A stretch of DNA of 64,000 nt from Rubricoccus marinus (lineage in GTDB: Bacteria > Bacteroidota > Rhodothermia > Rhodothermales > Rubricoccaceae). Position numbers and translations under genes: made by a program. The stretch covers positions 3,731,119 to 3,795,118 of the forward strand of contig NZ_MQWB01000001.1 in the NCBI RefSeq assembly GCF_002257665.1, read 5' to 3'. The notes beneath the pieces are model-generated. The model saw nothing but the letters and a program-made list of their open reading frames with translations. It was not told the origin of the DNA and ran no database searches. Below are positions 16,204-24,020 of this stretch, piece by piece; within the stretch, counting starts at the first letter, position 1; every line of letters begins with the position of its first letter.

Positions 16204-17247
16204 ATGCGCATCGCCTTCCTGATCAACGACTACGAGACTGAAAAGGACGTCTTCACCACGACGCGGCTCGCGCTCGCGGCTCACAAAGCCGGCCATGAGG
16301 TCTGCTACCTCACCGTCGAGGACTTCATCTGCGACCCGGACGAGACGCTGCGCGTGCGCGTGCGGACGCCCGGCGGGACGTACAAAACGGAGAAGACGTT
16401 TATCGAGGGCATCAAGGGCGATGACCACGTGGAGCACCGGATGCCCGTCGAGGAGATCGACGCGCTCCTCTTGCGCAACGACCCGGCCGACGACGCCGGC
16501 AGCCGGTCGTGGGCGCAGTCGGCGGGCATCGTGTTCGGCCAGATGGCGGCGCGCCGTGGCTGCCTGGTCCTCAACGACCCCGAAGGGCTCGCGAAGGCCG
16601 TCAACAAGGTGTACTTCCAGCGCTTCCCGGAGTCCGTGCGGCCCAAGACGCTCGTCACGCGCCACCCCGACGACGTGCGCCACTTCATCAAGGAGCACGG
16701 CGGCGACGCCATTATCAAGCCGTTCCAGGGCTCGGGCGGCGACGGCGTGTTCGTCGTCCGCAAGGACGACCACGCGAACCTCAACCAGATCATCGACGCC
16801 GTGTGCGCCAGCGGCTACATGGTGGTGCAGGAGTTTCTGCAAGAGGCCGCTGGCGCCGACACGCGGATGTTCCTCGTCAACGGCGAGCCGCTCCAGCGCG
16901 ACGGCGTCTACGCCGCGCTCCGCCGCGAGGGCGCCGAGGGTGACATCCGCAGCAACATCTCCGCCGGCGGCAGCGCCGTGGAGGCCGTGATCGGCGAGCG
17001 CGAGCTGGAGATCGCCGAGATGGTGCGCCCGCAGCTCATCCAGGACGGCATGTTCATGGTCGGGCTGGACATCGCGGGCGGCATCCTCCTGGAGGTCAAC
17101 GTGTTCAGCCCCGGCGGCATCGGCGGGATCAAGCAGCTGACCGGCGTGGACTTCGCGCCCGACGTGATCGCGGCGGTCGAGCGCAAGGTGCTCGCGCGGC
17201 AGCGGTACACTCAGCACTTCGACAACGTGACGCTGGCGACGATGTAG
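16204..17247 (+). CDS. Glutathione-synthetase-like ATP-grasp ligase
   Basis: 347 aa from the ATG at 16204. It has the prokaryotic glutathione synthetase layout: MRIAFLINDYETEKD at the N-terminus, LLLRNDP (GSH-S N domain), LNDPEGLAKAVNK, then the ATP-grasp core IIKPFQGSGGDGVFVV (glycine-rich loop), VVQEFLQEA, DTRMFLVNGEPL, NISAGGSA, and metal/ATP-binding GLDIAGGILLEVNVFSPGG. No glutamate-cysteine ligase is in the window. Given its partners it may ligate an amino acid to a glutathione-like or other small peptide. Calling it gshB proper would be premature. Confidence 0.85.
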   Translation: MRIAFLINDYETEKDVFTTTRLALAAHKAGHEVCYLTVEDFICDPDETLRVRVRTPGGTYKTEKTFIEGIKGDDHVEHRMPVEEIDALLLRNDPADDAGSRSWAQSAGIVFGQMAARRGCLVLNDPEGLAKAVNKVYFQRFPESVRPKTLVTRHPDDVRHFIKEHGGDAIIKPFQGSGGDGVFVVRKDDHANLNQIIDAVCASGYMVVQEFLQEAAGADTRMFLVNGEPLQRDGVYAALRREGAEGDIRSNISAGGSAVEAVIGERELEIAEMVRPQLIQDGMFMVGLDIAGGILLEVNVFSPGGIGGIKQLTGVDFAPDVIAAVERKVLARQRYTQHFDNVTLATM

Positions 17248-17280
17248 CGCCAGAGGCATAGACACTCTACCCAAACCGGT

Positions 17281-17313
17281 GTCATCGCGAGCGAAGCGCG
17301 GCGATCTCGTGAC
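17281..17313. repeat. Partial dispersed repeat (CATCGCGAG...GCGATCTCGTGAC)
   Basis: GTCATCGCGAGCGAAGCG followed by CGGCGATCTCGTGAC. It resembles one arm of the hairpin elements at 41155 and 51731 (GTCATCCNGAG...GGATCT). It sits in the 135-bp spacer between the ATP-grasp gene and the paralog ending at 17383. Confidence 0.5.
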
Positions 17314-17382
17314 GCCGAGCGCTGAACCGCGAGGTCGCCGCGCCGCTCCTCGCGCGGACAGCACGCCGGGTCTGGGTCGGTC

Positions 17383-18198
17383 TCAGGCGCGCGAGCGCAG
17401 GCGGTCCGCCAGAGGCGTCTCGGCCTCTGGCTCGTCGTCGAGAAGGGCCGCGTCGATGCGGCCGGAGCGCGCGGGCGGCGCCTCCGCCAGAGGCTCGGCC
17501 TCTTGCGCGTCCGCCTCGGCGTTGCGCAGGGCGAGGTCGATGCGGTCCAGCGTGGCGTCGAACTTCGCGATCTGGCTGGAGGCGTAGGCCCGCATCCCGC
17601 CATACGAGCCGCCCCCGAAGAGGGCCGCGAAGAGGAGCATCACGATGGCCGGGACGAACATGTCGCTTTCGACGCCGGTAACCGCGATGAGGGCGAAGAC
17701 GACGCCCATGACGGCGTTGATGCCCGTCGCGATGCCGAGGCCGAGCGCGGCGTTGGTCTGCGACTGCTCGATGACGACGCGCGTGCCGTCGCGCTCAGGC
17801 GAGAGCGTGACGGTGACGGGCTGCTGCTGATCGTTGGCAACGGAGCGCCACTCTCGGAGCGGGCCAATGTCGGTCACGAGGCCCGGCTTGTCGAACTGTC
17901 GCCGGAGGTCCATCACGATCTCGGCCCAGGTCTCGGGCGTGACGGTACCGCGGACGAACCGCTCGCGGCGAAACGCCAGCGGGATGCCCATGACGGTCTT
18001 GGTCGTCGCGGCCGGGTCGGGGCGGAGCGCGTCCATCGCGGCCTCGCGCACGAGCTCAGGGTCCAGCCCCGACGTGCGGCCGATCTCTTCGAGTTCCTCC
18101 AGCGACAGGCCGGGCTCGGTCTGTTTGCGTTCGAGTTGCCGCTCAGCCGCGGCGGCGAAGATGCGCTGGGCATCGGCTTCGGTGAATCGCTTGGGCAT
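17383..18198 (-). CDS. Paralogous two-TM membrane protein, family member 3 of 4
   Basis: 271 aa, starting MPKRFTEADAQRIFAAAAERQ. Shared blocks: GLSLEELEEIGRTSGLDPELV, then W-AEIVMDLRRQFD, PLREWRS, TRVVIEQSQTN, two TM helices (ATGINAVMGVVFALIAVTG and VPAIVMLLFAALFGG), a short DRIDLALRN helix and an acidic tail with IDAALLDDEPE. Closest by eye to members 2 and 4. It faces the ATP-grasp gene convergently, so the amidohydrolase/QEGLA/ATP-grasp cassette has a pair of paralogs on each side. Confidence 0.75.
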   Translation of the reverse strand: MPKRFTEADAQRIFAAAAERQLERKQTEPGLSLEELEEIGRTSGLDPELVREAAMDALRPDPAATTKTVMGIPLAFRRERFVRGTVTPETWAEIVMDLRRQFDKPGLVTDIGPLREWRSVANDQQQPVTVTLSPERDGTRVVIEQSQTNAALGLGIATGINAVMGVVFALIAVTGVESDMFVPAIVMLLFAALFGGGSYGGMRAYASSQIAKFDATLDRIDLALRNAEADAQEAEPLAEAPPARSGRIDAALLDDEPEAETPLADRLRSRA

Positions 18199-18256
18199 GG
18201 TCGGGGCGTGCTCCGGAAGGCGTAGGGGAAACGGTCGGGGCCGGCTTTGCGGGAGT

Positions 18257-19069
18257 CTACTCCCGGAGCCTCTGGCGGGAGCGCGCGTCGCCAGAGGCGT
18301 CCGGCGTGTTGTCCAGCAGCGACGCGTCGAGGCGTGGCGCGTCCGGGAGCGCCTCTGGCGCGTAGGTCTCCGCCAGAGGCGGGGCGCTTGCGCGGGCCTC
18401 GGCCCGCTCGTCGGTGAGGGCGACGGCTTCGAGGGCCTCCATCGCGCGGTCCAGCTTGCCTTCGATCCTCGGGCCTTTGGGCCAGAGCCGTGGCCACGCC
18501 CAGGCGCCAGAGGCGGCGCCCATCGCGGCGAACATCGCGGCGAGGACCAGAACGTCGGGCTTGCCTTTGACGACCGACGCGGCCACCATCACGAAGGCGT
18601 ACCCGATCAGCATGGCCGTGGCGGCAAGCGCGCTAACGGCGTCGGCGCGCCACTCGCCAGAGGCCGTGATGCGCGTCCGCTCGCCCTCGGGCTCCAGGAG
18701 GACGCGGTACGGCCCGCGGCGCCACTCGCGCACCTCGCCGATGATCTCGACCGTGCCCGTGCCGCCGAGTTGGCGGCGCAGCGTGGCGACCATTTTGGCC
18801 CACTCGGCGTCGCTTACGCGCCCGGGCACGATTCGCGTGCGCTGCGCGCCGGTCTGGATGCCGAGAAACGGCGCGCTTGTCGGGAGGTCGTCGCCGGCGC
18901 CGAGGGCGGCCTGCTCCACGTACTGACTATCGATGCCGGCGGCCTCGGCGGCACGTTTGACCTCGTCGAGCGAGAGGCCGGGGCCTCTGGCGTCGTCGGA
19001 CGTGGCCTGAAGGAGCGAGGCGCGGCGGAGGAGGTCGGCGGCTTGGCGCTCGGAGTAGTGGTCGGGCAT
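18257..19069 (-). CDS. Paralogous two-TM membrane protein, family member 4 of 4
   Basis: 270 aa from the ATG at 19069 (MPDHYSERQAADLLRRASLLQ); upstream in-frame sequence to 19480 is antisense to the SDR gene and rejected. Shared blocks: GLSLDEVKRAAEAAGIDSQYV, then W-AKMVATLRRQLG, EVREWRRG, TRITASGEW, two membrane helices (VSALAATAMLIGYAFVMVAA and VLVLAAMFAAMGAASGAWAW), and tail LDASLLDNTPDA ending Arg-rich. It lies 58 bp upstream of member 3 on the same strand, mirroring the 46-bp spacing of members 1 and 2. Confidence 0.75.
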   Translation of the reverse strand: MPDHYSERQAADLLRRASLLQATSDDARGPGLSLDEVKRAAEAAGIDSQYVEQAALGAGDDLPTSAPFLGIQTGAQRTRIVPGRVSDAEWAKMVATLRRQLGGTGTVEIIGEVREWRRGPYRVLLEPEGERTRITASGEWRADAVSALAATAMLIGYAFVMVAASVVKGKPDVLVLAAMFAAMGAASGAWAWPRLWPKGPRIEGKLDRAMEALEAVALTDERAEARASAPPLAETYAPEALPDAPRLDASLLDNTPDASGDARSRQRLRE

Positions 19070-19114
19070 GACGTGTAGGGGTGGCGTCCCTACGGGCCGT
19101 CGCGAGGGAAGATG

Positions 19115-19130
19115 CCTCTGGCGCCAGAGG
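19115..19130 (-). terminator. Motif palindrome directly after the SDR stop
   Basis: CCTCTGGCGCCAGAGG abuts the stop codon of the minus-strand SDR gene (stop at 19131) and precedes the paralog starting at 19069. Confidence 0.45.
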
Positions 19131-19907
19131 CTACCGCACGAAGCTCGCGCCGTTGACGTCGACCGTCGTGCCCGTCGCGTGGTCCGCGAGGCCGCTGGCG
19201 AGGAAGACGACCGTCGGCGCGACCTCCTCGGGCTCGGCGATGCGGCCGATGCTCGTCTGCGCGTCCAGCGCCGCCGCGTCCTGCTCGATGGAGCCCGCGG
19301 CCATGTCCGTCCGCACAAAGCCCGGCGCGACGCCGATCGCGACCACGCCGCGGCGCCCCCAGCCTCTGGCGATGGACTTGGTGAGCGACACCACGCCGCC
19401 CTTGCTCGCGGCGTAGGAAAGGAACGCCGGGTCGTCGCCGCGGAAGGCCGCGCGGCTGGAGACCGTGACCAGGCGACCAACGATCTCTTCGGCGCCAGAG
19501 GCCGCGTGCCGCTCCGCCCAGTGCGCGACGGCCTCTTTCGCGAGGACCGCTAGCGAGGTCAGGTTCACGGCGAGTACGGTGTCCCACGCTTCCAGCCACT
19601 CGTCCAGGTCCGCCTCTGGCGACGCCTCGACGAACACGCCCGCGTTGGCGATCACGATGTCGACGCGGCCCATCGCCTCCATCGCCTCGCGCCAGAGGCC
19701 CTGAGCGGCACGCGGATCGCGGAGGTCGGCCGCGATCGCGATGCCGCCGAGCGCGTCGGCTTGCTCTCGCGCGGCCTCTGGCGAGCGACCGCTGTGGTGC
19801 AGCGCCACCCGGGCGCCAGAGGCCGCGAGTTGCTCGGCGACGGCGCGGCCGATGCCGCGGCTGGCGCCGGTGACGAGGGCGGTCTTTCCGGTGAGGTCGA
19901 GGGTCAT
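19131..19907 (-). CDS. Short-chain dehydrogenase/reductase (SDR), classical type
   Basis: 258 aa. Rossmann cofactor motif TGASRGIG at the N-terminus, NAG in the central strand (VIANAGVFVE), catalytic Ser in VTVSSRAAF, YAASKGG (Tyr-xxx-Lys), and PGFVRTDM. These are the marks of a classical NAD(P)-dependent SDR such as a 3-oxoacyl-ACP reductase-like enzyme. The substrate cannot be inferred; no fatty-acid genes are adjacent. A TAGGTTCG box lies 20 nt before the ATG. Confidence 0.92.
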   Translation of the reverse strand: MTLDLTGKTALVTGASRGIGRAVAEQLAASGARVALHHSGRSPEAAREQADALGGIAIAADLRDPRAAQGLWREAMEAMGRVDIVIANAGVFVEASPEADLDEWLEAWDTVLAVNLTSLAVLAKEAVAHWAERHAASGAEEIVGRLVTVSSRAAFRGDDPAFLSYAASKGGVVSLTKSIARGWGRRGVVAIGVAPGFVRTDMAAGSIEQDAAALDAQTSIGRIAEPEEVAPTVVFLASGLADHATGTTVDVNGASFVR

Positions 19908-19926
19908 GGCGGGAGCGGGAGGGCGC

Positions 19927-19934
19927 CGAACCTA
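19927..19934 (-). promoter_or_regulatory. Putative -7 box TAGGTTCG
   Basis: TAGGTTCG on the minus strand, 19 nt before the ATG at 19907; a member of the recurrent TAGSTTYG set. Confidence 0.4.
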
Positions 19935-19955
19935 CGCCCCGTTCCCGTGCGTGCG

Positions 19956-19973
19956 CGCCAGAGGCCTCTGGCG
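19956..19973 (-). terminator. 18-bp motif palindrome directly after the beta-lactamase stop
   Basis: CGCCAGAGGCCTCTGGCG abuts the stop codon at 19974 of the minus-strand gene, an arrangement repeated at other 3' ends in this window. Confidence 0.45.
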
Positions 19974-20756
19974 CTACTCCGCGAGCAGCGCCCGCGTGTG
20001 GTCCAGAAGCTCCAGGCCGCCGAGCGGGCCGTGGCCGGGCACGACGAGCCGCGCCTCGGGGTAGGCCGCCTGCGCGCGCGCGATGGACGCCGGCCACTCG
20101 GCCACGTCAGCATCGGCCGTGTTGCCGAGGTCGTGCGTGTCCAGGTCCTTCACCGCGCAGCCGCCGAGGAGGATCCCCTGGCGCGGCACCCACACCATCG
20201 TGTTGTCCGCGGTGTGGCCGGGGCCGGGGTAAAACACCTCCAGCGGGCCGAACGCGGCGCGCTCACCCACGCCGAGGTCGCCGATGGAGGCGGGTACGGC
20301 TTTGCCCTCGCGGATGGCGGCCTCTCGCGTGAGCGGGTGGGCATAAAAGGGAATGCCGCGGGCTTCCAAGACCGGCGCGCCGCCGAGACGGTCGGCGTGC
20401 CAGTGCGTCGAGAAGGCGCGCGTGACCTCCATACCCAGCGTCCGCTCTGCCCAGCCCAGAAGCGCCGCCGTGCTTTCCTCGCCCCATGCCGTGTCGACGA
20501 GTAGCAGACCGTTACCGTCTTGCACAAGCAGGCCGTTCGAGGGATACCGCACGCCGTTGTCCAGCGTCCACCACGAGACGTGAAGCCACACGCCAGAGGC
20601 GATCTCGGTTACCTGCAGGTCGGGCGTGATCTCCCAACTCGGCCGCGCGACCTCTGGCGTGGCGGGCGTGGCCTGCGGGGCGGCCTCTGGCGCCAGAGGC
20701 TCGGACGTGGACTGGCAGCCACAGAGAAAGAGGACGAGGAGACAGACGCGGAGCAT
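19974..20756 (-). CDS. Subclass B1 metallo-beta-lactamase, predicted lipoprotein
   Basis: 260 aa. The signal peptide ends in lipobox LCGC (Cys14), so it should be lipid-anchored, as NDM-1 is. All B1 zinc ligands are present: His118, His120 and Asp122 in THWHADR, His181 in GPGHTADN, Cys200 in GGCAVK and His242 in VPGHG. Lys203 after the Cys and Asn212 in LGNTADAD match B1 substrate-binding residues. The enzyme should hydrolyse beta-lactams in the periplasm with two zinc ions; spectrum cannot be read from sequence. It lies in an ordinary chromosomal context with no mobile element. A motif palindrome in the mature N-terminal linker encodes PLAPEA. Confidence 0.92.
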   Translation of the reverse strand: MLRVCLLVLFLCGCQSTSEPLAPEAAPQATPATPEVARPSWEITPDLQVTEIASGVWLHVSWWTLDNGVRYPSNGLLVQDGNGLLLVDTAWGEESTAALLGWAERTLGMEVTRAFSTHWHADRLGGAPVLEARGIPFYAHPLTREAAIREGKAVPASIGDLGVGERAAFGPLEVFYPGPGHTADNTMVWVPRQGILLGGCAVKDLDTHDLGNTADADVAEWPASIARAQAAYPEARLVVPGHGPLGGLELLDHTRALLAE

Positions 20757-20783
20757 CGGGCCGGAGGGCTGGAAAGGGGGGCG

Positions 20784-20791
20784 CGAACGTA
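20784..20791 (-). promoter_or_regulatory. Putative -7 box TACGTTCG
   Basis: TACGTTCG on the minus strand, 27 nt before the beta-lactamase ATG at 20756. No palindromic operator or AmpR-type gene lies nearby, so expression may be constitutive. Confidence 0.35.
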
Positions 20792-20814
20792 GCGCCGGTC
20801 CGTGGCCTCTGGCG

Positions 20815-21444
20815 CTAGGCGCGCGGCGGCCCGGCCGGCTTCATGCCCGCAGGTTTCGGCAGACCCGCGGGCTTCGCGAGTCCAGCGGGGCGCGCGGGCT
20901 TCACGGCGCCAGAGGCCCCGGCGGGTTGCGCCTCTGGCGCGGGGGCCGGCGCGCGCCAGACCGGCACGGACGAGCACGGCTCGCCGTACATCAGCTTCTT
21001 TGCGACAGCCTGGAGTTTCTGCGTCGCGAGCAGGAAGGCGTCCAGCGGCACGATGTCGTTGCCGCAGCCTTTGACCACGACGGGCTTGCCGGCGTACTGC
21101 GTCCAGTCGTGCGCCTCGATGGCGCGGACGAAGTGGTCGCGGCGGACGGCCTCTGGCGTCCCAGCACCGACGCCAGAGGCGACGGGCTGGAGCCGCGCGG
21201 CGACGAGCATGAACGCCCACGTCGGCACGATGGCATCGGCGGAGCACGTCACGGCCACGTGCTGGCCGGCGTACTGCTCCCAGTCGTGGTCCTTCATCGC
21301 CTGCCGGAAGTCCCGCTCGCGCAGGACGAGCCCGCGGTGCAGGAACGGCGCGAGGTCGAACGTGGCGACCTCGCCTCCGGGCCATAGGCTCGCGAGGTCG
21401 ACGGTCGTGATGTCGCTCTGCGCGACGCGGTTGACGAGGTCCAT
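20815..21444 (-). CDS. DUF2480 family protein
   Basis: 209 aa. The Bacteroidota DUF2480 pattern is clear: IVNRVAQS-type start (LVNRVAQSDITTVDLASLWP), GLVLRERDFRQAMKDHDW, QYAGQHVAVTCSADAIVPTWAFMLVA, and a second half VVVKGCGNDIVPLDAFLLA. The C-terminal ~45 residues are a low-complexity AKPAG/PAGLPKPAG tail. It lies 86 bp downstream of a cysteine desulfurase on the same strand, as this family often does, suggesting a link to Fe-S cluster assembly; its biochemical role is unknown. The leader between the two genes contains the GAGTTCC inverted-repeat element. Confidence 0.9.
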   Translation of the reverse strand: MDLVNRVAQSDITTVDLASLWPGGEVATFDLAPFLHRGLVLRERDFRQAMKDHDWEQYAGQHVAVTCSADAIVPTWAFMLVAARLQPVASGVGAGTPEAVRRDHFVRAIEAHDWTQYAGKPVVVKGCGNDIVPLDAFLLATQKLQAVAKKLMYGEPCSSVPVWRAPAPAPEAQPAGASGAVKPARPAGLAKPAGLPKPAGMKPAGPPRA

Positions 21445-21445
21445 C

Positions 21446-21523
21446 GAGTTCCTGGTTCTGAGTTCCTAGTTCCGAGTTGGGTCTCCAACCGATCTGAACC
21501 CGGAACTCGGAACCGGGAACTCG
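21446..21523. repeat. GAGTTCC/GGAACTC inverted repeat array
   Basis: Tandem 7-mer variants (GAGTTCC, TGGTTCT, GAGTTCC, TAGTTCC, GAGTTGG) at 21446-21480 face CCCGGAACTCGGAACCGGGAACTC-type repeats at about 21499-21523. As RNA on the minus strand this folds into a long hairpin in the leader of the DUF2480 gene. It differs in composition from its surroundings and looks like a dispersed repeat inserted in an operon. Confidence 0.65.
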
Positions 21524-21530
21524 TCACTCG

Positions 21531-22688
21531 TCACGCGGCGCGCCTCTGGCGGGTGGCGTTTACCGCATCGGTGACGGCGCGGACGGCGTGGTCAATCTCT
21601 TCCTCCGACGTGGTGCGGCCGAGCGAGAAGCGGACGGTTGAGAACGCCTCGTCGGGCGTGAGGCCCATCGCGGTGAGGACGTGGCTGGGCTTCTGCACCT
21701 TCGTCTGGCACGCGGCGCCGGTGGAGGCGGCCACGCTGCGGAGCGAGCTCAGCAGCTTGCCGCTGTCGATGCCGTCGAAGACGACGCTAGACGTGTTGGG
21801 CAGGCGCGGGGCGCCAGAGGCGTTGATGCGGATGCCGGGTACGGCGTCCTTGAGCCGCACCTCGAAACGGTCGCGCAGGCCTTCCATGCGGATCGCGGCG
21901 GGCTCTAGGTTCGCCAGCGCGAGCTGCGCCGCGACGCCCATGCCGACGATCCCAGGCACGTTGAGCGTGCCGGCGCGCATGCCGTTCTGCTGCTGCCCGC
22001 CCGCGATCTGCGGCTGCAACCGCACGCGCGGCCCACGGCGGCGCACGAACAGCGCGCCGACGCCCTTCGGGCCGTAGAACTTGTGCGCCGAGACGGCGAG
22101 AAGGTCCACGCCTGCGGCGTCCGCGTGCACGGGCACCTTGCCGACGGCCTGCGTCGCGTCGCTCATCATGAACGCGCCCGCCTCGTGCGCGATCTCAGCG
22201 ATGGGCCGCATCGGCTGCACAACACCGGTCTCGTTGTTGGCCCACATCACGCTCACCATCAGCGTCTTGTCGTCCACCTCGTCCCGCAACTGGTCGAGGT
22301 CGATCAGCCCCTCCCGGTCGACGGGCAGGCGGACCACTTCGAACCCGTCGTGCTCCAACGAGGCGATGGTTTCCAGAACCGCTTTGTGCTCGGTCTGGAC
22401 GGTGATGATGCGGTGCTTGCGCCCGCCGTACGTGAAGCCCGCGCCGCGGAGCGCGAGCGAGATGGCCTCGCTGGCGCCAGAGGTGAACGTGAGGCCGCGC
22501 GGATCGCAGCCGAGGGCTTTGCCGATCCGCTTGCGGGAGATCTTGATCGCCTCGTCAGCAGCCCACCCGAAGGCGTGCTCGCTGGAGGGGTTGCCGTAGT
22601 GCTCCGAGAAGAACGGGAGCATCGCGTCCAGGGCCTCTGGCGCGACGGGCGTGGTGGCGTTGTGGTCCAGGTAAATCGGCGCGCTCAT
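21531..22688 (-). CDS. Cysteine desulfurase (IscS/NifS-like)
   Basis: 385 aa from the ATG at 22688. PLP-dependent removal of sulfur from cysteine for Fe-S clusters and thio-cofactors. Marks: IYLDHNATTPVAPEALDAM start, NPSSEHAFG, TEHKAVLE (PLP-stacking His), VMWANNETGVVQP, SDATQAVGK, the PLP-lysine in SAHKFYGPKG, GGQQQNGMRAGTLN, and the persulfide Cys in STGAACQTK. The catalytic-Cys loop is of the long group I type. It is upstream of DUF2480 on the same strand. A scaffold gene (iscU/sufU) is not in the window. Confidence 0.94.
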   Translation of the reverse strand: MSAPIYLDHNATTPVAPEALDAMLPFFSEHYGNPSSEHAFGWAADEAIKISRKRIGKALGCDPRGLTFTSGASEAISLALRGAGFTYGGRKHRIITVQTEHKAVLETIASLEHDGFEVVRLPVDREGLIDLDQLRDEVDDKTLMVSVMWANNETGVVQPMRPIAEIAHEAGAFMMSDATQAVGKVPVHADAAGVDLLAVSAHKFYGPKGVGALFVRRRGPRVRLQPQIAGGQQQNGMRAGTLNVPGIVGMGVAAQLALANLEPAAIRMEGLRDRFEVRLKDAVPGIRINASGAPRLPNTSSVVFDGIDSGKLLSSLRSVAASTGAACQTKVQKPSHVLTAMGLTPDEAFSTVRFSLGRTTSEEEIDHAVRAVTDAVNATRQRRAA

Positions 22689-22874
22689 GTCCTCAAGGGG
22701 CCTATACACCCCGCGTTTCGCTGGCTGGCGGCGCGTTCCGTCAGCGCTTCCATAGGTATACGGAGGCGGGCCTCGCGTTGTTGTGAGGAAACGCCGGAAT
22801 GACCGTGCCGGTTTGCCCTTAGGATCGTTCCCGAACTCCGCCTCTTGCGCCGACGGGTGGCGCCAGAGGCGCCG

Positions 22875-24020
22875 CTAGAAGCAGTTGGGGACATTCGGGA
22901 ACAGCTCGTCGCAGAGGAAGCCGGCGCCGGTGGAGAGCACCTGAGAGTCCGTCAGAATGCCCTCGTGCGTGACTTCCGGAAGGCGGAGGTAGACGAATCC
23001 GCCCGCGGCCCGAATCAGCGGGTCCAGCGCCGAGCCGTGCTCGATGGGGACGACGGTGTCGCGCTCGCCGTGGGCGACGAGCAACGGCGCCAGAGGCCCG
23101 CTCTGGGCACTCGGCGTGGTGAACAGGGCAGGGGAGCGGATGATGAGGGCTAGGCGCGCCTCCTCTGGCGTCAGCGTGCCGTCGCGGAGAGGCGCGAGGG
23201 TAGCGTCGAGCACTTCGGTCAGGCCGGGGAAGTCCTCGTAGACCTCGCCGCGGAGGTAGGCGGCGGCGGCGGTGCGCACGGAGGGTAGGAAAAAGCTCGT
23301 CGGGGCGGCGAGGCTGAGGATGTAGTCCTCTGCGGTGGTCTGCTGAGCCGCCAGAAGTGCGCGGGTGCCCCCGCGGCCGTAGCCGATAAACGCCACGCGC
23401 GACGGGTCCGCGCCGTAGACCTCCGCACGGTCACGGACATGCTCTATGAGGGCGAGCGCGTCCGCCGTGCTCGCCGGGTCATAGGAGATAGATGTGGTCG
23501 GAAGCGGGCCCAGGGTTTCGCCGCCGACGCGGACCGCGCCGCCGCGGGGCATCGCGTAGACGATGACCGCCGCATCGCGCAGGCTCGGCCGAACCGGGAC
23601 TGCGCTGATGGCTGCAGGGAAGGTGAGAAACGGGCCGTCCACGAACATGACGAGGATGGGGCGGAGCCTCTGGTCTCCGCTCTCGCGCGGCGCTTCCCGA
23701 ACGGCGCCGATGGGGCTCTCATTCCCTGTGCCTCCGCTCTCGAACAGGACCGTTACCGTTCCATCGGAGCCGAGGTCGTACACGTTGCCCTGGCCCACCG
23801 CGCGGCTTTCAACGGCCCACGAGGCCCGCGCCGCATCCACCTCCCCCGGAGACGGCGGCGCGAACAAGTCGGTGAGGTTCACGCCCGCGACGACGAGATC
23901 ACTCGACGGGCACTCCACCCCGGTTTCGGGCCCGCAGTCCCCGGCGGGCGTGTCGCCGCAGCCGGCGAGGAAGAGGGCGGCCGAGAGCGCGAGGCCTCTG
24001 GCGAAAACGTAACGGGACAT
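22875..24020 (-). CDS. Alpha/beta-hydrolase-fold lipoprotein, nucleophile serine missing
   Basis: 381 aa from the ATG at 24020; signal peptide with lipobox LAGC, so a predicted lipoprotein. The hydrolase fold is recognisable: VIVYAMPRGGAV (beta strand/oxyanion region), DALALIEHVRDRAEVYGADPSRVAFIGYGRGGTRALLA, then GERDTVVPIEHG (acid) and EVTHEGI (His). The nucleophile elbow, normally GxSxG, reads GYGRG with Gly at the serine position, confirmed at codon level (GGC TAC GGC CGC GGG). Catalysis by the usual mechanism is therefore unlikely; a binding or structural role is possible. Confidence 0.8.
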   Translation of the reverse strand: MSRYVFARGLALSAALFLAGCGDTPAGDCGPETGVECPSSDLVVAGVNLTDLFAPPSPGEVDAARASWAVESRAVGQGNVYDLGSDGTVTVLFESGGTGNESPIGAVREAPRESGDQRLRPILVMFVDGPFLTFPAAISAVPVRPSLRDAAVIVYAMPRGGAVRVGGETLGPLPTTSISYDPASTADALALIEHVRDRAEVYGADPSRVAFIGYGRGGTRALLAAQQTTAEDYILSLAAPTSFFLPSVRTAAAAYLRGEVYEDFPGLTEVLDATLAPLRDGTLTPEEARLALIIRSPALFTTPSAQSGPLAPLLVAHGERDTVVPIEHGSALDPLIRAAGGFVYLRLPEVTHEGILTDSQVLSTGAGFLCDELFPNVPNCF

